A stretch of DNA of 64,000 nt from contig NZ_KZ319375.1 of assembly GCF_002744715.1 (NCBI RefSeq), positions 100,753-164,752 on the forward strand, in the 5' to 3' direction. Both the position numbers and the translations under genes were made by a program. The notes beneath the pieces are model-generated. The model was not told where the DNA came from. It saw nothing but the letters and a program-made list of their open reading frames with translations, and searched no databases. Within the stretch, counting starts at the first letter, position 1; each line of letters opens with the position of its first letter. This document shows, in pieces, positions 6,760 to 15,579 of this stretch. The DNA comes from Marinobacter profundi. Lineage in GTDB: Bacteria > Pseudomonadota > Gammaproteobacteria > Pseudomonadales > Oleiphilaceae.

Positions 6760-8772
6760 ATGAACATGACCGCGCCCACCCGCATGCTTCTTCCTGCCCT
6801 GCTTATGGTCGGGCTGGGAGGCGCCCTGTTGTCCTCGAGTATTCTTGCGGGTGCAACCTTGCTGCTGGCGGTGGCCGGTATGGTATTCATCCTGAAGAAG
6901 TCGCTCCCCGGGACCGGCTGGGATACCCCGAAAGAACTGCGCCTGATGCACTTTGCCTTCTGGTTTTTTGTCCTGGTGAGCGGTTATTCGTGGCTGATGG
7001 AGGGGTTCGCCTATGAGGGTGGCAAAACCCTGGGCACCCATGCCCGCCTGATCCTGTTCTGGCCCCTGGTGGTGGCCCTGACCTGTTCCGGGGTGAGAGC
7101 CCGGGGTGCATTCATCGCGCTGGGGCTGATCTCCCTGTCGGTAATTGTTGCCCTGGTCAGCGCCCTGGCTGCCCGTCACGGCTCCCTGGACAAGATCCTG
7201 AGCATCCGTTTTGGTGGCGGTATCAACCCCATCAGTTTCGGCAACCTGGCCCTGCTCGGCGGTATGCTGACCCTGGTCGGAGGCTTTTTCTTCGGGCGCA
7301 GCAAGCGGCCGGTGCTGGCGGGGCTGTTTTGCGTTGCCGGTGTCACTGCCGTGGTCATCTCCATGCTGTCAGAGACCCGCAGCAACCTGGTCGCATTGCC
7401 CTTCCTGCTCTTGTTGCTGCTTCCGCTGCTGGGCCGAAAGCTGCGGGTTGGCGGCGTGATTGTGGTGGCCGTCATTGCGATCAGTGCGGTGGCCAGCAGT
7501 GACCGGATGTTCAATTCACTGGAGGGGCTGCTGCATGACCGCAGCCTCGATACCGGAATGGATGCGCGGATTGAGGTCTGGGGCCTGGCCTGGAACATGT
7601 TCCTCGCCAACCCGCTGACCGGCATCGGCCTCGGAGGTTATACCGCGTCGGTCGAAGCCGCGGTAGCGGCCGGCGAAGTCTCTGCCAAGCTGGGCCTGTG
7701 CTGTACCGGCCACGCCCACAACGACCTGCTGAACAATGCCGCTACCAGCGGTATTCCGGGCATCCTGAGCTGGGCCCTGCTGATCTTCATTCCCCTGGCC
7801 ATTTTCGCCCGGCACCTGTTCAGCAAACACCGGCCAACCGCCCACCTCGCGGTCGCCGGCACCATGGTGGCCACCGGCTACCTGATGTTCGGGCTGACCG
7901 AAGCAACCTTCGACCGCAGCCTGTTCCTGACATTTTACCTGCTCATCATGGCCGGACTGGCGTCGGCCCTGTTTACCGAACTCAACGCTTCCTGCTATCG
8001 GGACCGCAAGGTGCGGGTGTCCGCCACCATCATTACCAAAAACGAAGAAGATCACATTGCCGACTGCCTGCAGTCTGCCCGCCTGGTCGCCGATGAGATC
8101 ATCGTCCTGGACAGCGGCAGCACCGACCGGACCGTAGACATCGCCCGCCAGTACGCTGATATTGTTGAGGTGACCGACTGGCCGGGCTTTGGCATCCAGA
8201 AACAGCGGGCGCTGGAAAAGGCCACCGGTGACTGGGTACTGTCACTGGACGCCGATGAGCGCATCACGCCCGAACTGGCCCGCGAGATCAACCATCACCT
8301 GGCAGAACCGGATGCAGACGCCTACAAGCTGCCGTGGGCGGTGACCATCTACGGCAAACGTCTCGATTTCGGCCGCAGCGGGCGGGCGCCCCTGCGACTG
8401 TTCCGCCGCGAAGGTGTGAGCTTTTCCGATGCCCTGGTACACGAACGCATCCTTATCCCGAGTGGCCGCCGAATCAGGACCCTCCGCGGGCGCCTGACCC
8501 ATTACACCCATCGGGATTTTGGCCATTCCCTGGAAAAAAGTGCCAAGTACGCCTGGCTGGGCTCCCTGGAGAAGCACCGCAAGGGCAAGAAAACCCGCAC
8601 CATGATCTACCCCACCCTGCGGGGATTGCTGACCTTCGTGCAGGTTTACTTTATCCGCTTCGGATTTCTGGATGGGGCAGTGGGCTATCTGACGGCGGTG
8701 ACTTATGCTCAGGTGACGTTTAACAAGTACGCGGGACTGTGGACGCTGGACAGGAACGGACGGAAGAACTGA
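6760..8772 (+). CDS. O-antigen ligase (WaaL/Wzy_C) fused to a WaaE/KdtX-type GT2 glycosyltransferase
   Basis: A 670-residue fusion. Residues 1 to about 410 are a polytopic membrane protein of the O-antigen ligase/polymerase family. It has about ten hydrophobic segments, the conserved arginine in MLSETRSNLVALP (R207) and the periplasmic-loop histidines of GHAHNDLLNN (H318, H320). Residues 418-670 are a complete GT2 glycosyltransferase of the WaaE/KdtX type. It has ATIITKNEEDHIADCL at its start, DSGSTDRT at 451 and the DXD motif LDADERI at 497-499. WaaL ligates O-antigen to lipid A-core in the periplasm, whereas GT2 enzymes act in the cytoplasm, which fits a membrane protein with a cytoplasmic C-terminus. 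The fusion is continuous, with no frameshift or internal start signal that I can see. Confidence 0.85.
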   Translation: MNMTAPTRMLLPALLMVGLGGALLSSSILAGATLLLAVAGMVFILKKSLPGTGWDTPKELRLMHFAFWFFVLVSGYSWLMEGFAYEGGKTLGTHARLILFWPLVVALTCSGVRARGAFIALGLISLSVIVALVSALAARHGSLDKILSIRFGGGINPISFGNLALLGGMLTLVGGFFFGRSKRPVLAGLFCVAGVTAVVISMLSETRSNLVALPFLLLLLLPLLGRKLRVGGVIVVAVIAISAVASSDRMFNSLEGLLHDRSLDTGMDARIEVWGLAWNMFLANPLTGIGLGGYTASVEAAVAAGEVSAKLGLCCTGHAHNDLLNNAATSGIPGILSWALLIFIPLAIFARHLFSKHRPTAHLAVAGTMVATGYLMFGLTEATFDRSLFLTFYLLIMAGLASALFTELNASCYRDRKVRVSATIITKNEEDHIADCLQSARLVADEIIVLDSGSTDRTVDIARQYADIVEVTDWPGFGIQKQRALEKATGDWVLSLDADERITPELAREINHHLAEPDADAYKLPWAVTIYGKRLDFGRSGRAPLRLFRREGVSFSDALVHERILIPSGRRIRTLRGRLTHYTHRDFGHSLEKSAKYAWLGSLEKHRKGKKTRTMIYPTLRGLLTFVQVYFIRFGFLDGAVGYLTAVTYAQVTFNKYAGLWTLDRNGRKN

Positions 8773-8805
8773 GCCAATGCGGACGACCCCGGCTACCCCG
8801 GGCCC

Positions 8806-9807
8806 TCAAAGCCGGGTGGATTCGACGCCCGCCCCCCTGAACATCGCCAGGATCTCCTCATAGTAAGGCAGGGCTGCCGCCATGGCCCGGTCATCGATCT
8901 GAAAGACCGCCGTGTCCGGGAAGATTTTCTTGAGGGTAAATAATGCGGTCGAAGCAAAGCTGTAGAACGCTTCATAAGGCACCCCGGACAGGGCAACTTC
9001 GACCTCGATAGGATGCCCGACCTGCCGGAACTCTACTGGCAGCGCCCCCAGCGCCTTCTCAAGCTCCTGCCTTCGTTCTTTCCGGTGCATGAAATAGACA
9101 ACCTTTGCCCCGGGATGCCGCTCGATGACGTGTTCAAGCTGGACCCGCAACTGCATCAGCCGGTGCTCTCCCCCGAAAGGCTGACCAAGAAAACCCACCA
9201 GCGGCATGGCGTCCCTGCTAATCCCGGAGCTGCAGAATATGCGCCGGAATACCGGGAAATCATGAACTTCCACCGAAAGATGGTCTGTGCTGGCCAACGG
9301 AAAGCAGGTAAAGAAGGTTACGCTATCGGGCAAATTCCGGTGCAGCCGGATCCGGAAAAACTCAAGCAGACGCCGCTTGCCCGGTGAGATTCGCGAGACC
9401 AGCCCCTCGCCATGGATCGCGTGGTAATACCGGACGGTTGCGAGGCCATCGTCCACAAAAACCAGTGTTGCCCAATCCAGGCCGCGATAAAAGATTTCGT
9501 GGATCCAGCTCGATTTATTGCCGATAAACAACCGGTTGACCTGACGCCTCGCCAGGCGCCGGAAGACGTGCCCCAACTTGAGATAGAAGGTGTCTTTGCT
9601 CAGGTATACGGTCTCGATGCCCTGCCAGCCAAGGTGATCCACCAGAAACGCCATCTGCGATTCGGTCATCTTGTTATCAGGCCGGGCAATGATCAACAAG
9701 CTCTCGCGCCCCTCACACTGATAGTGCTCCCGGGCCTCGGTGCAACTGATCAGTTGCAGTGGCGTACTTGCAACAAAGACGTCAATTCGGCGTTCAGGCT
9801 CTAACAA
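8806..9807 (-). CDS. Polysialyltransferase/GT52-like putative glycosyltransferase
   Basis: About 333 residues, beginning with a signature of bacterial sialyl- and polysialyltransferase-like proteins (VFVASTPLQLISCTEA), then MTESQMAFLVDHLGW and LVFVDDGLATVRYY, the latter resembling an active-site DDG segment. The C-terminal half includes VVYFMHRKERRQEL and FYSFASTALFTLKKIF, matching the SSAL-like end of these families. The frame opens with TTG codons at 9816 and 9807. AAAGGA is one base from the first and ten from the second, so I prefer 9807. It converges on the ligase fusion and probably decorates LPS or a capsule-like glycan. The donor may not be sialic acid; no sialic acid synthesis genes are in view. 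Confidence 0.62.
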   Translation of the reverse strand: MLEPERRIDVFVASTPLQLISCTEAREHYQCEGRESLLIIARPDNKMTESQMAFLVDHLGWQGIETVYLSKDTFYLKLGHVFRRLARRQVNRLFIGNKSSWIHEIFYRGLDWATLVFVDDGLATVRYYHAIHGEGLVSRISPGKRRLLEFFRIRLHRNLPDSVTFFTCFPLASTDHLSVEVHDFPVFRRIFCSSGISRDAMPLVGFLGQPFGGEHRLMQLRVQLEHVIERHPGAKVVYFMHRKERRQELEKALGALPVEFRQVGHPIEVEVALSGVPYEAFYSFASTALFTLKKIFPDTAVFQIDDRAMAAALPYYEEILAMFRGAGVESTRL

Positions 9808-9911
9808 TTCGGGCAATTCCTTTCAGAAGCATAGGTGATCCTGGACCATGAAGGTCACCGGGGGGCGTCCTTGACGACTGAAGCCGGCGTTCCTGCAAGC
9901 TCTGGCCCCCC

Positions 9912-10973
9912 TTACATCTTGCGCAACTCCCTGCGAAGCCTGCGTCTCACCTTGAGTTTTCTCAGCAAATTCAGCGGCTTTTTCCGCAGGCCTGCCTGTC
10001 GGTTAACCAGGAAATCCTCAACCGCATCGAGTACCCGCTGACTGGACTGGCCATCGTGGTAACTGTGCAGGTCACGACACAGTGCCCGTGTTGCATCCAT
10101 CAGTTCTTGCGGGTATTCCAGGGCCCGCTGCAGTGCCGGTTCAACCTCGTCCACCCGCTCCACGTCAATCAGATAAGGCCCCGGCATCCGGGTTTTAAAG
10201 GTGACCACCGGGCGATCCAGGAACATGAATTCGAACATGATCGAGGAGGTGTCGCACAGCATAACATCCGCCTCGGGAAGAACCGGGAGCAAGTCCACAT
10301 CACTTTCAATAAAGCGCAGGTTTTCGCCTGCCAGGCCGCGATATCGTTCGACGACGGCAGGATCCATCTTCGGATGCAGGGTAACAATGAACTTCCAGCG
10401 GCCACTGGCGGCCAGCTCACCAATCTTGTCGACCAGATCCGGCGCCGAAGTCACCGAGCGGCTGAACGTAGATGCGTAAAAGACGACGGGCAACTCACCG
10501 GCTTCTCGGGGCCGTTTACCCGCAACACCTTGCGACAACAACGGGTCCAGCTTCGGCCATCCGGTATGGGCTACGGCGAAATGTCCGTGTTCCCTGGCAA
10601 GCTCGCTGAACTTGGCAGTGTCTTTCTCAGCATGGGTGCAGTACAGGTCAAACCACCCCCGAATCCGGTAATGGTCACTCTCGTCCTCACTGTTATGGCC
10701 ACGCTTGTTCCGCGCCATGCCATGGAAGACCTCAACCTTGATGCCGGGAAAGAAGTAAGGTACCCAGTCGCCGGGCACAAAGGTGGCATCGGCCTTGTAT
10801 TCCATGACCTCCCCGACGGTCTTCAGGCGCCGCTCATCCGGGCGAAGGGGCGCGGTGCTGCAACCGGCAACGAACCAGGCTGCCTCGTCACCGCGGCGGC
10901 GAATCTCGTCCTGCAGCGGACGAAGAATCGAATAGGAATACGGCTGATTGACAAAAAACAGGTAGCGACGCAT
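9912..10973 (-). CDS. CDP-glycerol glycerophosphotransferase-family protein
   Basis: A 353-residue protein resembling the TagB/TagF catalytic domain (PF04464), which transfers a glycerol-phosphate or related polyol phosphate from a CDP-activated donor. Visible features are PGIKVEVFHGMARNKRG in the first half (the histidine of the HG motif), VVFYASTFSRS, the VTLHPKMD motif, and DVMLCDTSSIMFEFMFLDRP near the C-terminus, where the DxSS segment binds the donor phosphate. The C-terminal tail is very basic, suggesting membrane association. It starts directly after the stop of the GT4 gene (TGA then ATG), so both are one transcript. In a Gram-negative LPS cluster this suggests a phosphodiester-linked decoration; the donor is unknown. 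Confidence 0.78.
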   Translation of the reverse strand: MRRYLFFVNQPYSYSILRPLQDEIRRRGDEAAWFVAGCSTAPLRPDERRLKTVGEVMEYKADATFVPGDWVPYFFPGIKVEVFHGMARNKRGHNSEDESDHYRIRGWFDLYCTHAEKDTAKFSELAREHGHFAVAHTGWPKLDPLLSQGVAGKRPREAGELPVVFYASTFSRSVTSAPDLVDKIGELAASGRWKFIVTLHPKMDPAVVERYRGLAGENLRFIESDVDLLPVLPEADVMLCDTSSIMFEFMFLDRPVVTFKTRMPGPYLIDVERVDEVEPALQRALEYPQELMDATRALCRDLHSYHDGQSSQRVLDAVEDFLVNRQAGLRKKPLNLLRKLKVRRRLRRELRKM

Positions 10974-12092
10974 TCAGTTCCTGCCCGTCAGTGATTTGTA
11001 CAGTTCACCGGTTTCGCGCACGGTTCTCGATGTATGGAAGTCACCGGCGATGCGCTCCCGGGCGGCGTTCGACAGGCGGGCCAGCAGTTCGCGGTCCCGG
11101 TATAGACGCTCGATGGCGGACGCCAGGGCGTCCGGGCTTTTCTGTTGCACCACCAGTCCACTCACTTCGTTCTCCACCAACTCGGGCATACCGCCAACGT
11201 TGGTCACCACCGGGGCGACACCGTACGCCATCGCCTCGATAACCGCCCTGGGCAGGCCCTCCCGCTCGGTTGACGGCAACACGAACACGTCGCTGGCGCG
11301 GGCAATCGCGGGTGCATCCTGGCGGTAACCGGTGAAGTGGACCCGCTCGGGGTGCCTGATCCCGGCGATCTGCGCTTTCAGCTCCTGGTTGTCGATCACA
11401 TCGCCCACCAGCACCAGGTGGACCTCAACATCCGCTGGCAGCTTGTCGATTGCACTGACCAGAACATCAAACCCCTTGCGTGGCCGGTCGCGACCGGTGC
11501 AGCACACCACAAACGCGCCCTCCGGCACCCCGAATTCCGCCAGATCGGCCGCCGGATCCTGGTACCAGCCCAGGTCATGACCTTTATAGATCCGCTGCAA
11601 TTTGCTGTCCGGAATGTGCATCCAGAGCAGGCGGACACTGGCCAGGTAATCCCGGATCGCGTCCGCGACGCACACGATCTTGCTCACCCGCGGGTGCAGG
11701 AACGTAATCCACGATTCAGGGTTGAGAAAACTGATGTTCCCGATCACGCCCCGATAGGCAACAATCCTGATATCCGTCCCTCGGGACGCCCGCAGTCCAC
11801 AGGCGAGCGACCTGGGATTATAGGCATGGATGATGTCGTATTTCTTACGACTCAACTGTTTCCGGATAGCCGCCGTGCCCTCCTTGTCGAAGCGATTCTT
11901 CAGGGCAATCGGCTGGGCAACCATGCCTTCATCCACCAGGCGCTGGTAGTTACGCCCCTTCGGATTGCACATGACATCCACGTCAAACCCGGCCTTCTTC
12001 AGACCGATAAAAAGTTCGGTCTCAGGGCGATCGCAGGCGTCCGTCAGGCAGAGTACGGCCGGCAGTGAGTGGCCTTGGTGTTGGTCGGTCAA
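10974..12092 (-). CDS. GT4 glycosyltransferase
   Basis: A 372-residue GT-B transferase of family 4. The C-terminal donor domain opens at VCCTGRDRPRKGFDVLV and carries the EX7E motif in STEREGLPRAVIEAMAYG. The N-terminal half contains YDIIHAYNPRSLACGLR, a typical acceptor-domain strand and loop. The start is a TTG at 12092 whose last two bases overlap the kdkA stop (TTGA), an arrangement that favours translational coupling. It lies between kdkA and the polyol-phosphate transferase on one minus-strand transcript, so it most likely works on the LPS core or its decoration. Confidence 0.82.
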   Translation of the reverse strand: MTDQHQGHSLPAVLCLTDACDRPETELFIGLKKAGFDVDVMCNPKGRNYQRLVDEGMVAQPIALKNRFDKEGTAAIRKQLSRKKYDIIHAYNPRSLACGLRASRGTDIRIVAYRGVIGNISFLNPESWITFLHPRVSKIVCVADAIRDYLASVRLLWMHIPDSKLQRIYKGHDLGWYQDPAADLAEFGVPEGAFVVCCTGRDRPRKGFDVLVSAIDKLPADVEVHLVLVGDVIDNQELKAQIAGIRHPERVHFTGYRQDAPAIARASDVFVLPSTEREGLPRAVIEAMAYGVAPVVTNVGGMPELVENEVSGLVVQQKSPDALASAIERLYRDRELLARLSNAARERIAGDFHTSRTVRETGELYKSLTGRN

Positions 12093-12805
12093 GCGATATG
12101 ACTCCCGTTATATCCGTTCATAAATGAATCCCACACCCTGCTCTGCGCAGCCTCTCCGGCCACTTTCCTGAGGGAACGGGCGAGACGCTCCAGATTGGCG
12201 GCCTTCCAGCTTGCCTCAGCCGGTGCGGCCAGAATGCGCCCCTTGTCAAAATCAATCAGAAAAAACGTGTCCCCGCGTACCAGCACATTGAAGCAGTTCA
12301 GGTCGGCATGGTGGACACCGGCATCGTGAAAGCGACGGATGGTCTGGCCGAGCAGTGTCCAGTGCCGGTCGTCCAGGTCCGGGACCAGGTCCGCCAGGGG
12401 GGTGGTATCTTCCAGCTGCTCGATAATAATCGCCGCCTGGTAACGCAGGGCCGAGGTTTTCCGATAGAGCGCAGCTACCGGCCGGGGCACGGGCAGCGCC
12501 AGGGCGACCAGTTCGTTGAGCAGCCGGAATTCGGCAAAGGAGCGGACGTCCCGTTCGCGGGTAAAGATGTAACCTTTCTCCGACAGCCGCGCCATCAGGC
12601 CGCCACGGCGATACTCCCGCAACACCAGCTTGCTGCCATCGGCGTTGATAAACCAGGCACCACCACGGCCCCCGCTGCTCACCGGGCGCGCCTGCCCGGC
12701 CCAGTAGTCCGGCCGGAACCAGTCCGCAGTCACCCGGCCATCATAATCCGGATGCACCAACAGTGCCGAGCCGTTTTCCCGCAGACAGATTTCAGACTCA
12801 ACCAT
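12089..12805 (-). CDS. kdkA: 3-deoxy-D-manno-octulosonic acid kinase
   Basis: A 238-residue inner-core kinase that phosphorylates Kdo at O-4. The nucleotide-binding region is GGRGGAWFI followed by KLVLREYRRGG, with the catalytic lysine in LVLR context. The catalytic loop HHADLNCFNVLV and the metal-binding IDFDKGR are intact, so the kinase motifs are complete. I chose the ATG at 12805 (MVESEICLR); a GTG two codons upstream is also possible. It is divergent from the heptosyltransferase gene across a 158-bp gap and heads the minus-strand cassette with the GT4 and CDP-glycerol transferase genes. Family knowledge: KdkA occurs in species whose core has a single phosphorylated Kdo. Confidence 0.87.
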   Translation of the reverse strand: MVESEICLRENGSALLVHPDYDGRVTADWFRPDYWAGQARPVSSGGRGGAWFINADGSKLVLREYRRGGLMARLSEKGYIFTRERDVRSFAEFRLLNELVALALPVPRPVAALYRKTSALRYQAAIIIEQLEDTTPLADLVPDLDDRHWTLLGQTIRRFHDAGVHHADLNCFNVLVRGDTFFLIDFDKGRILAAPAEASWKAANLERLARSLRKVAGEAAQSRVWDSFMNGYNGSHIA

Positions 12806-12963
12806 GGGCACCTGAACACCAAAAATTTGAACGACCGCAAGCCGACCGGGGCGCCCATCAGGACGTACGCCGGCGAGTACGATAGAATGGCGGCCAGTTT
12901 ACCAATGATTGCCGGCAAAGCTCTAGCAACCCGCTTTCCGAACCTGTAACGGATTATTACCCG

Positions 12964-14007
12964 ATGAAGTCCATCTGCATTCTCCGCCTTTCCGCGATCG
13001 GCGATGTCACCCATGTCATACCCGTGGTACTGAGCCTCCAGGAACAGGTTCCCGGCATCCGAATTACCTGGGTGATCGGCAAGATCGAGGCGAAACTGAT
13101 CGGCGACCTGCCCGGTGTCGAGTTCATTCTTTTCGACAAGAAGGCCGGGCGTAAGGGCTATGCCCAGCTGCGCCAACAGATGAAAGGCCGCCGGTTTGAC
13201 GCCCTGCTGCACATGCAGGTCGCCTTTCGCGCCAACCTGGCTGCTGCCTGTATCCCGGCAAAGATCCGGGTAGGTTATGACAAGGCCCGCAGCAAGGATC
13301 TGCACAGCCTGTTTATCAATCGCCGCATTGCGGCAGCACCGCAACAGCATGTTCGCGACTGCCTGGCGAGTTTCCTGGTGCCTCTGGGGCTGGAAGCTGC
13401 CCCGCCACGCTGGCAGATTCCGCTCAGCGAGGACGACCACGCCTTCGCACACCAGCACCTCGCCACCGACCGCAGGAACCTGGTCATCAGCCCCTGCGCC
13501 AGCCACACCCTGCGGAACTGGCCGGCTGAGCGCTATGCCCAGCTGGCCGACTATGCCATCCGCCAGCATGGCATGAAGGTCATCCTGGTAGGCAGTCCGG
13601 CACCGTTTGAAGCCGAATATTGTGCCGCCATCGAGTCCGCCATGACGGAAAAAGCCCACAACATCTGCGGCCGCGACACCCTCAAGCAGCTTACCGCGCT
13701 GATGACCCATGCCGACCTGGTGGTCGCGCCGGATACCGGGCCGGCCCACATCGCCAGCGCCGTGGGCACCGACGTGCTCGGGCTGTTCGCGGCCAGCAAT
13801 CCCAATCGTTCGGGGCCGTACAACTCCCTGCAGTGGTGTGTAAACCGCTACCCGGAAGCACTGCAAAAGTTCACCGGGAAAACGGTGGCGGAGGCCCGCT
13901 GGGGAGCCAAGGCCGAGTTCGAAGGGGCTATGGAACTGGTGACGGTCGCCGACACCACCGCCATGCTGGATCGATGGGTGGCGTCACATTGCGATGACCG
14001 GGACTGA
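12964..14007 (+). CDS. GT9 heptosyltransferase
   Basis: A 347-residue GT-B transferase of family 9, the ADP-heptose:LPS heptosyltransferases. The N-terminus MKSICILRLSAIGDVTHVIP is the family signature, in which the aspartate of IGD is catalytic. Further motifs are ISPCASHTLRNWPAERYAQL in the donor domain and VVAPDTGPAHIASAVGTDVL, the nucleotide-binding loop. The ATG at 12964 matches the family N-terminus. It probably adds the first or second heptose to Kdo; WaaC and WaaF cannot be separated with confidence by eye. It ends convergently with the DUF6165 gene 65 bases away, with no clear terminator. Confidence 0.83.
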   Translation: MKSICILRLSAIGDVTHVIPVVLSLQEQVPGIRITWVIGKIEAKLIGDLPGVEFILFDKKAGRKGYAQLRQQMKGRRFDALLHMQVAFRANLAAACIPAKIRVGYDKARSKDLHSLFINRRIAAAPQQHVRDCLASFLVPLGLEAAPPRWQIPLSEDDHAFAHQHLATDRRNLVISPCASHTLRNWPAERYAQLADYAIRQHGMKVILVGSPAPFEAEYCAAIESAMTEKAHNICGRDTLKQLTALMTHADLVVAPDTGPAHIASAVGTDVLGLFAASNPNRSGPYNSLQWCVNRYPEALQKFTGKTVAEARWGAKAEFEGAMELVTVADTTAMLDRWVASHCDDRD

Positions 14008-14072
14008 CACAGCGACGGGCGGGCGTGGCGCACGACAGCAATCGTGTCACCACGCCACGGAAGGCGCCGCCA

Positions 14073-14480
14073 TTATTTCCTGGCGGTATAGTCCTGGTAG
14101 GATTTTTCTTCCACAAACCGCGAACCCAGCGCCAGGTTGATTTCTTTCTTGATCGCGGCGCGCTTGTCGTTGGTCACATACACGGCGCGGGCCAGTTCAA
14201 TGAACTTCGGCCCGAAATCCTGTGCGGCTTCCTGGTCACGGATGTCATCTTCGATGACCCACAACTCCTCGTTCACCGCCTTGAGCTGCTTGCGCAGATC
14301 AGCAATATCTGCAGCCCGGTCCGACACCGCCTCATCCCAGGTTACGCTGAGCTCCTCAAGCTCCAGGCGCACGTTTTTCACTTTCTCCTGATCCTTGATG
14401 CGTTCGGACTTGATTTCCAGGATGGTGATCTTGTCGAGGACTTCGCCGAAGGAAACCGGAACTTTGATTACGTCTGCCAT
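14073..14480 (-). CDS. DUF6165 family protein
   Basis: A 135-residue protein of unknown function. It starts MADVIKVPVSFGEVLDKITI and is dominated by a charged, predicted coiled-coil helix (LEIKSERIKDQEKV onward, roughly residues 20-75). This is the hallmark of the DUF6165 family. No signal peptide or membrane segment is seen. I use the ATG at 14480 because the 20 residues upstream in the open frame do not resemble the family. It lies between the LPS genes and ilvE, in the same direction as ilvE and 90 bases from it. A link to LPS biosynthesis is suggested only by position. Confidence 0.75.
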   Translation of the reverse strand: MADVIKVPVSFGEVLDKITILEIKSERIKDQEKVKNVRLELEELSVTWDEAVSDRAADIADLRKQLKAVNEELWVIEDDIRDQEAAQDFGPKFIELARAVYVTNDKRAAIKKEINLALGSRFVEEKSYQDYTARK

Positions 14481-14520
14481 TGTCTCGTCCTGCTTTTTTC
14501 CGTGAATTCTATACAACGAA

Positions 14521-14547
14521 GCCGCCGGGGCTGGGAGCACCGGCGGC
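14521..14547 (-). terminator. GC-rich hairpin between ilvE and the DUF6165 gene
   Basis: GCCGCCGG at 14521-14528 pairs with CCGGCGGC at 14540-14547 around an 11-base loop. On the minus strand the stem is followed by TTCGTTG rather than a run of T, so it would be only a weak or partial intrinsic terminator after ilvE, or a processing site. Confidence 0.4.
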
Positions 14548-14570
14548 TATCTTTAAATAAAAGGCGTTTC

Positions 14571-15497
14571 TCAGCCCTTGACCGGCGTCAGCCACTCAGA
14601 ATGCTGAGCCAGCTTACCTTTCACCGCATCGAAATACATTTGCTGAAGCTTCTCGGTAATCGGCCCGCGCTTGCCCTCGCCAATCTGACGGCCATCGAGC
14701 TCGCGGATCGGCAGCACTTCGGCGGCGGTGCCGGTGAAGAACGCTTCTTCGGCAATGTAGACTTCGTCGCGGGTGATGCGACGCTCTTTCACCACCAGCC
14801 CCAGGTCCTTGGCGAAGTCGATAATGGTGGCACGGGTGATGCCGGCCAGGCACGAGGTCAGTTCCGGGGTATGCAGCTCACCGTTGCGAACGATGAAGAT
14901 GTTTTCACCGGAGCCTTCCGCCACGTAACCTTCGTTATCCAGCAGCAGAGCTTCCTCGGCACCACCGGAAATGGCTTCATTCAACGCCAGCATGGAGTTG
15001 ATGTAGTTACCGTTGGCCTTGGCCTTGCACATGGTGATGTTGACATGGTGCCGGGTGTAGGATGAGGTCCGCACCTTGATGCCCAGTTCTTTGGCTTCCG
15101 GAGACATGTACGACGGCCAGCTCCAGGCCGCAACCATCACGTGAACCTTCAGGTTCTCGGCACGCAGGCCCATACCTTCGGAGCCCAGGAACACCATCGG
15201 ACGCAGGTAGGCTTCTTCCAGATTGTTCTCACGAACAGCCGCACGCTGAGCTTCGTTGATCTCATCCTTGGTGAACGGCATTTTCATGTTCAGGATGTGC
15301 GCGGAATTGAACAGCCGGTCGGTGTGCTCTTTCAGGCGGAAAATCGATGTGCCGTTTTCGGCGTTGTAGGCACGGACACCTTCAAAACAGCCCAGGCCGT
15401 AATGCAGGGTGTGAGTGAGGACGTGGGTTTTGGCTTCACGCCAGGGAACCATTTCACCATCCAGCCAGATAACGCCATCACGGTCAGCCATCGACAT
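14571..15497 (-). CDS. ilvE: Branched-chain amino acid aminotransferase
   Basis: A 308-residue class IV PLP-dependent aminotransferase. It catalyses the last step of leucine, isoleucine and valine synthesis and their first catabolic step, using glutamate/2-oxoglutarate. Motifs include HTLHYGLGCFEGVRAYN near the N-terminus, the PLP lysine in MCKAKANGNYINSMLAL, and EGSGENIFIVRNGELHTP. The length equals that of E. coli IlvE. The start MSMADRDGVIW (ATG 15497) is like that of Pseudomonas IlvE. It is transcribed away from a short 82-bp gap next to glnE, which reads in the same direction. Confidence 0.93.
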   Translation of the reverse strand: MSMADRDGVIWLDGEMVPWREAKTHVLTHTLHYGLGCFEGVRAYNAENGTSIFRLKEHTDRLFNSAHILNMKMPFTKDEINEAQRAAVRENNLEEAYLRPMVFLGSEGMGLRAENLKVHVMVAAWSWPSYMSPEAKELGIKVRTSSYTRHHVNITMCKAKANGNYINSMLALNEAISGGAEEALLLDNEGYVAEGSGENIFIVRNGELHTPELTSCLAGITRATIIDFAKDLGLVVKERRITRDEVYIAEEAFFTGTAAEVLPIRELDGRQIGEGKRGPITEKLQQMYFDAVKGKLAQHSEWLTPVKG

Positions 15498-15579
15498 TTC
15501 TATTCTGCTCCTAAAAAAGCGGGATTTCGGGGAACCGGCATTCTAGCAGGATTTTTCTGCGGAACGAAAGTGTAGCTTG

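Noticed and set aside
8773..8805. A terminator between the ligase fusion and the convergent polysialyltransferase-like gene
   Set aside because: CCCGGCT and AGCCGGG can pair, but the loop is long and no T run follows on either strand.
12730..13866. A 378-codon minus-strand frame opposite the heptosyltransferase gene
   Set aside because: It is a shadow caused by GC-rich third positions. The plus strand carries an unmistakable GT9 protein and the minus translation has no recognisable motif.
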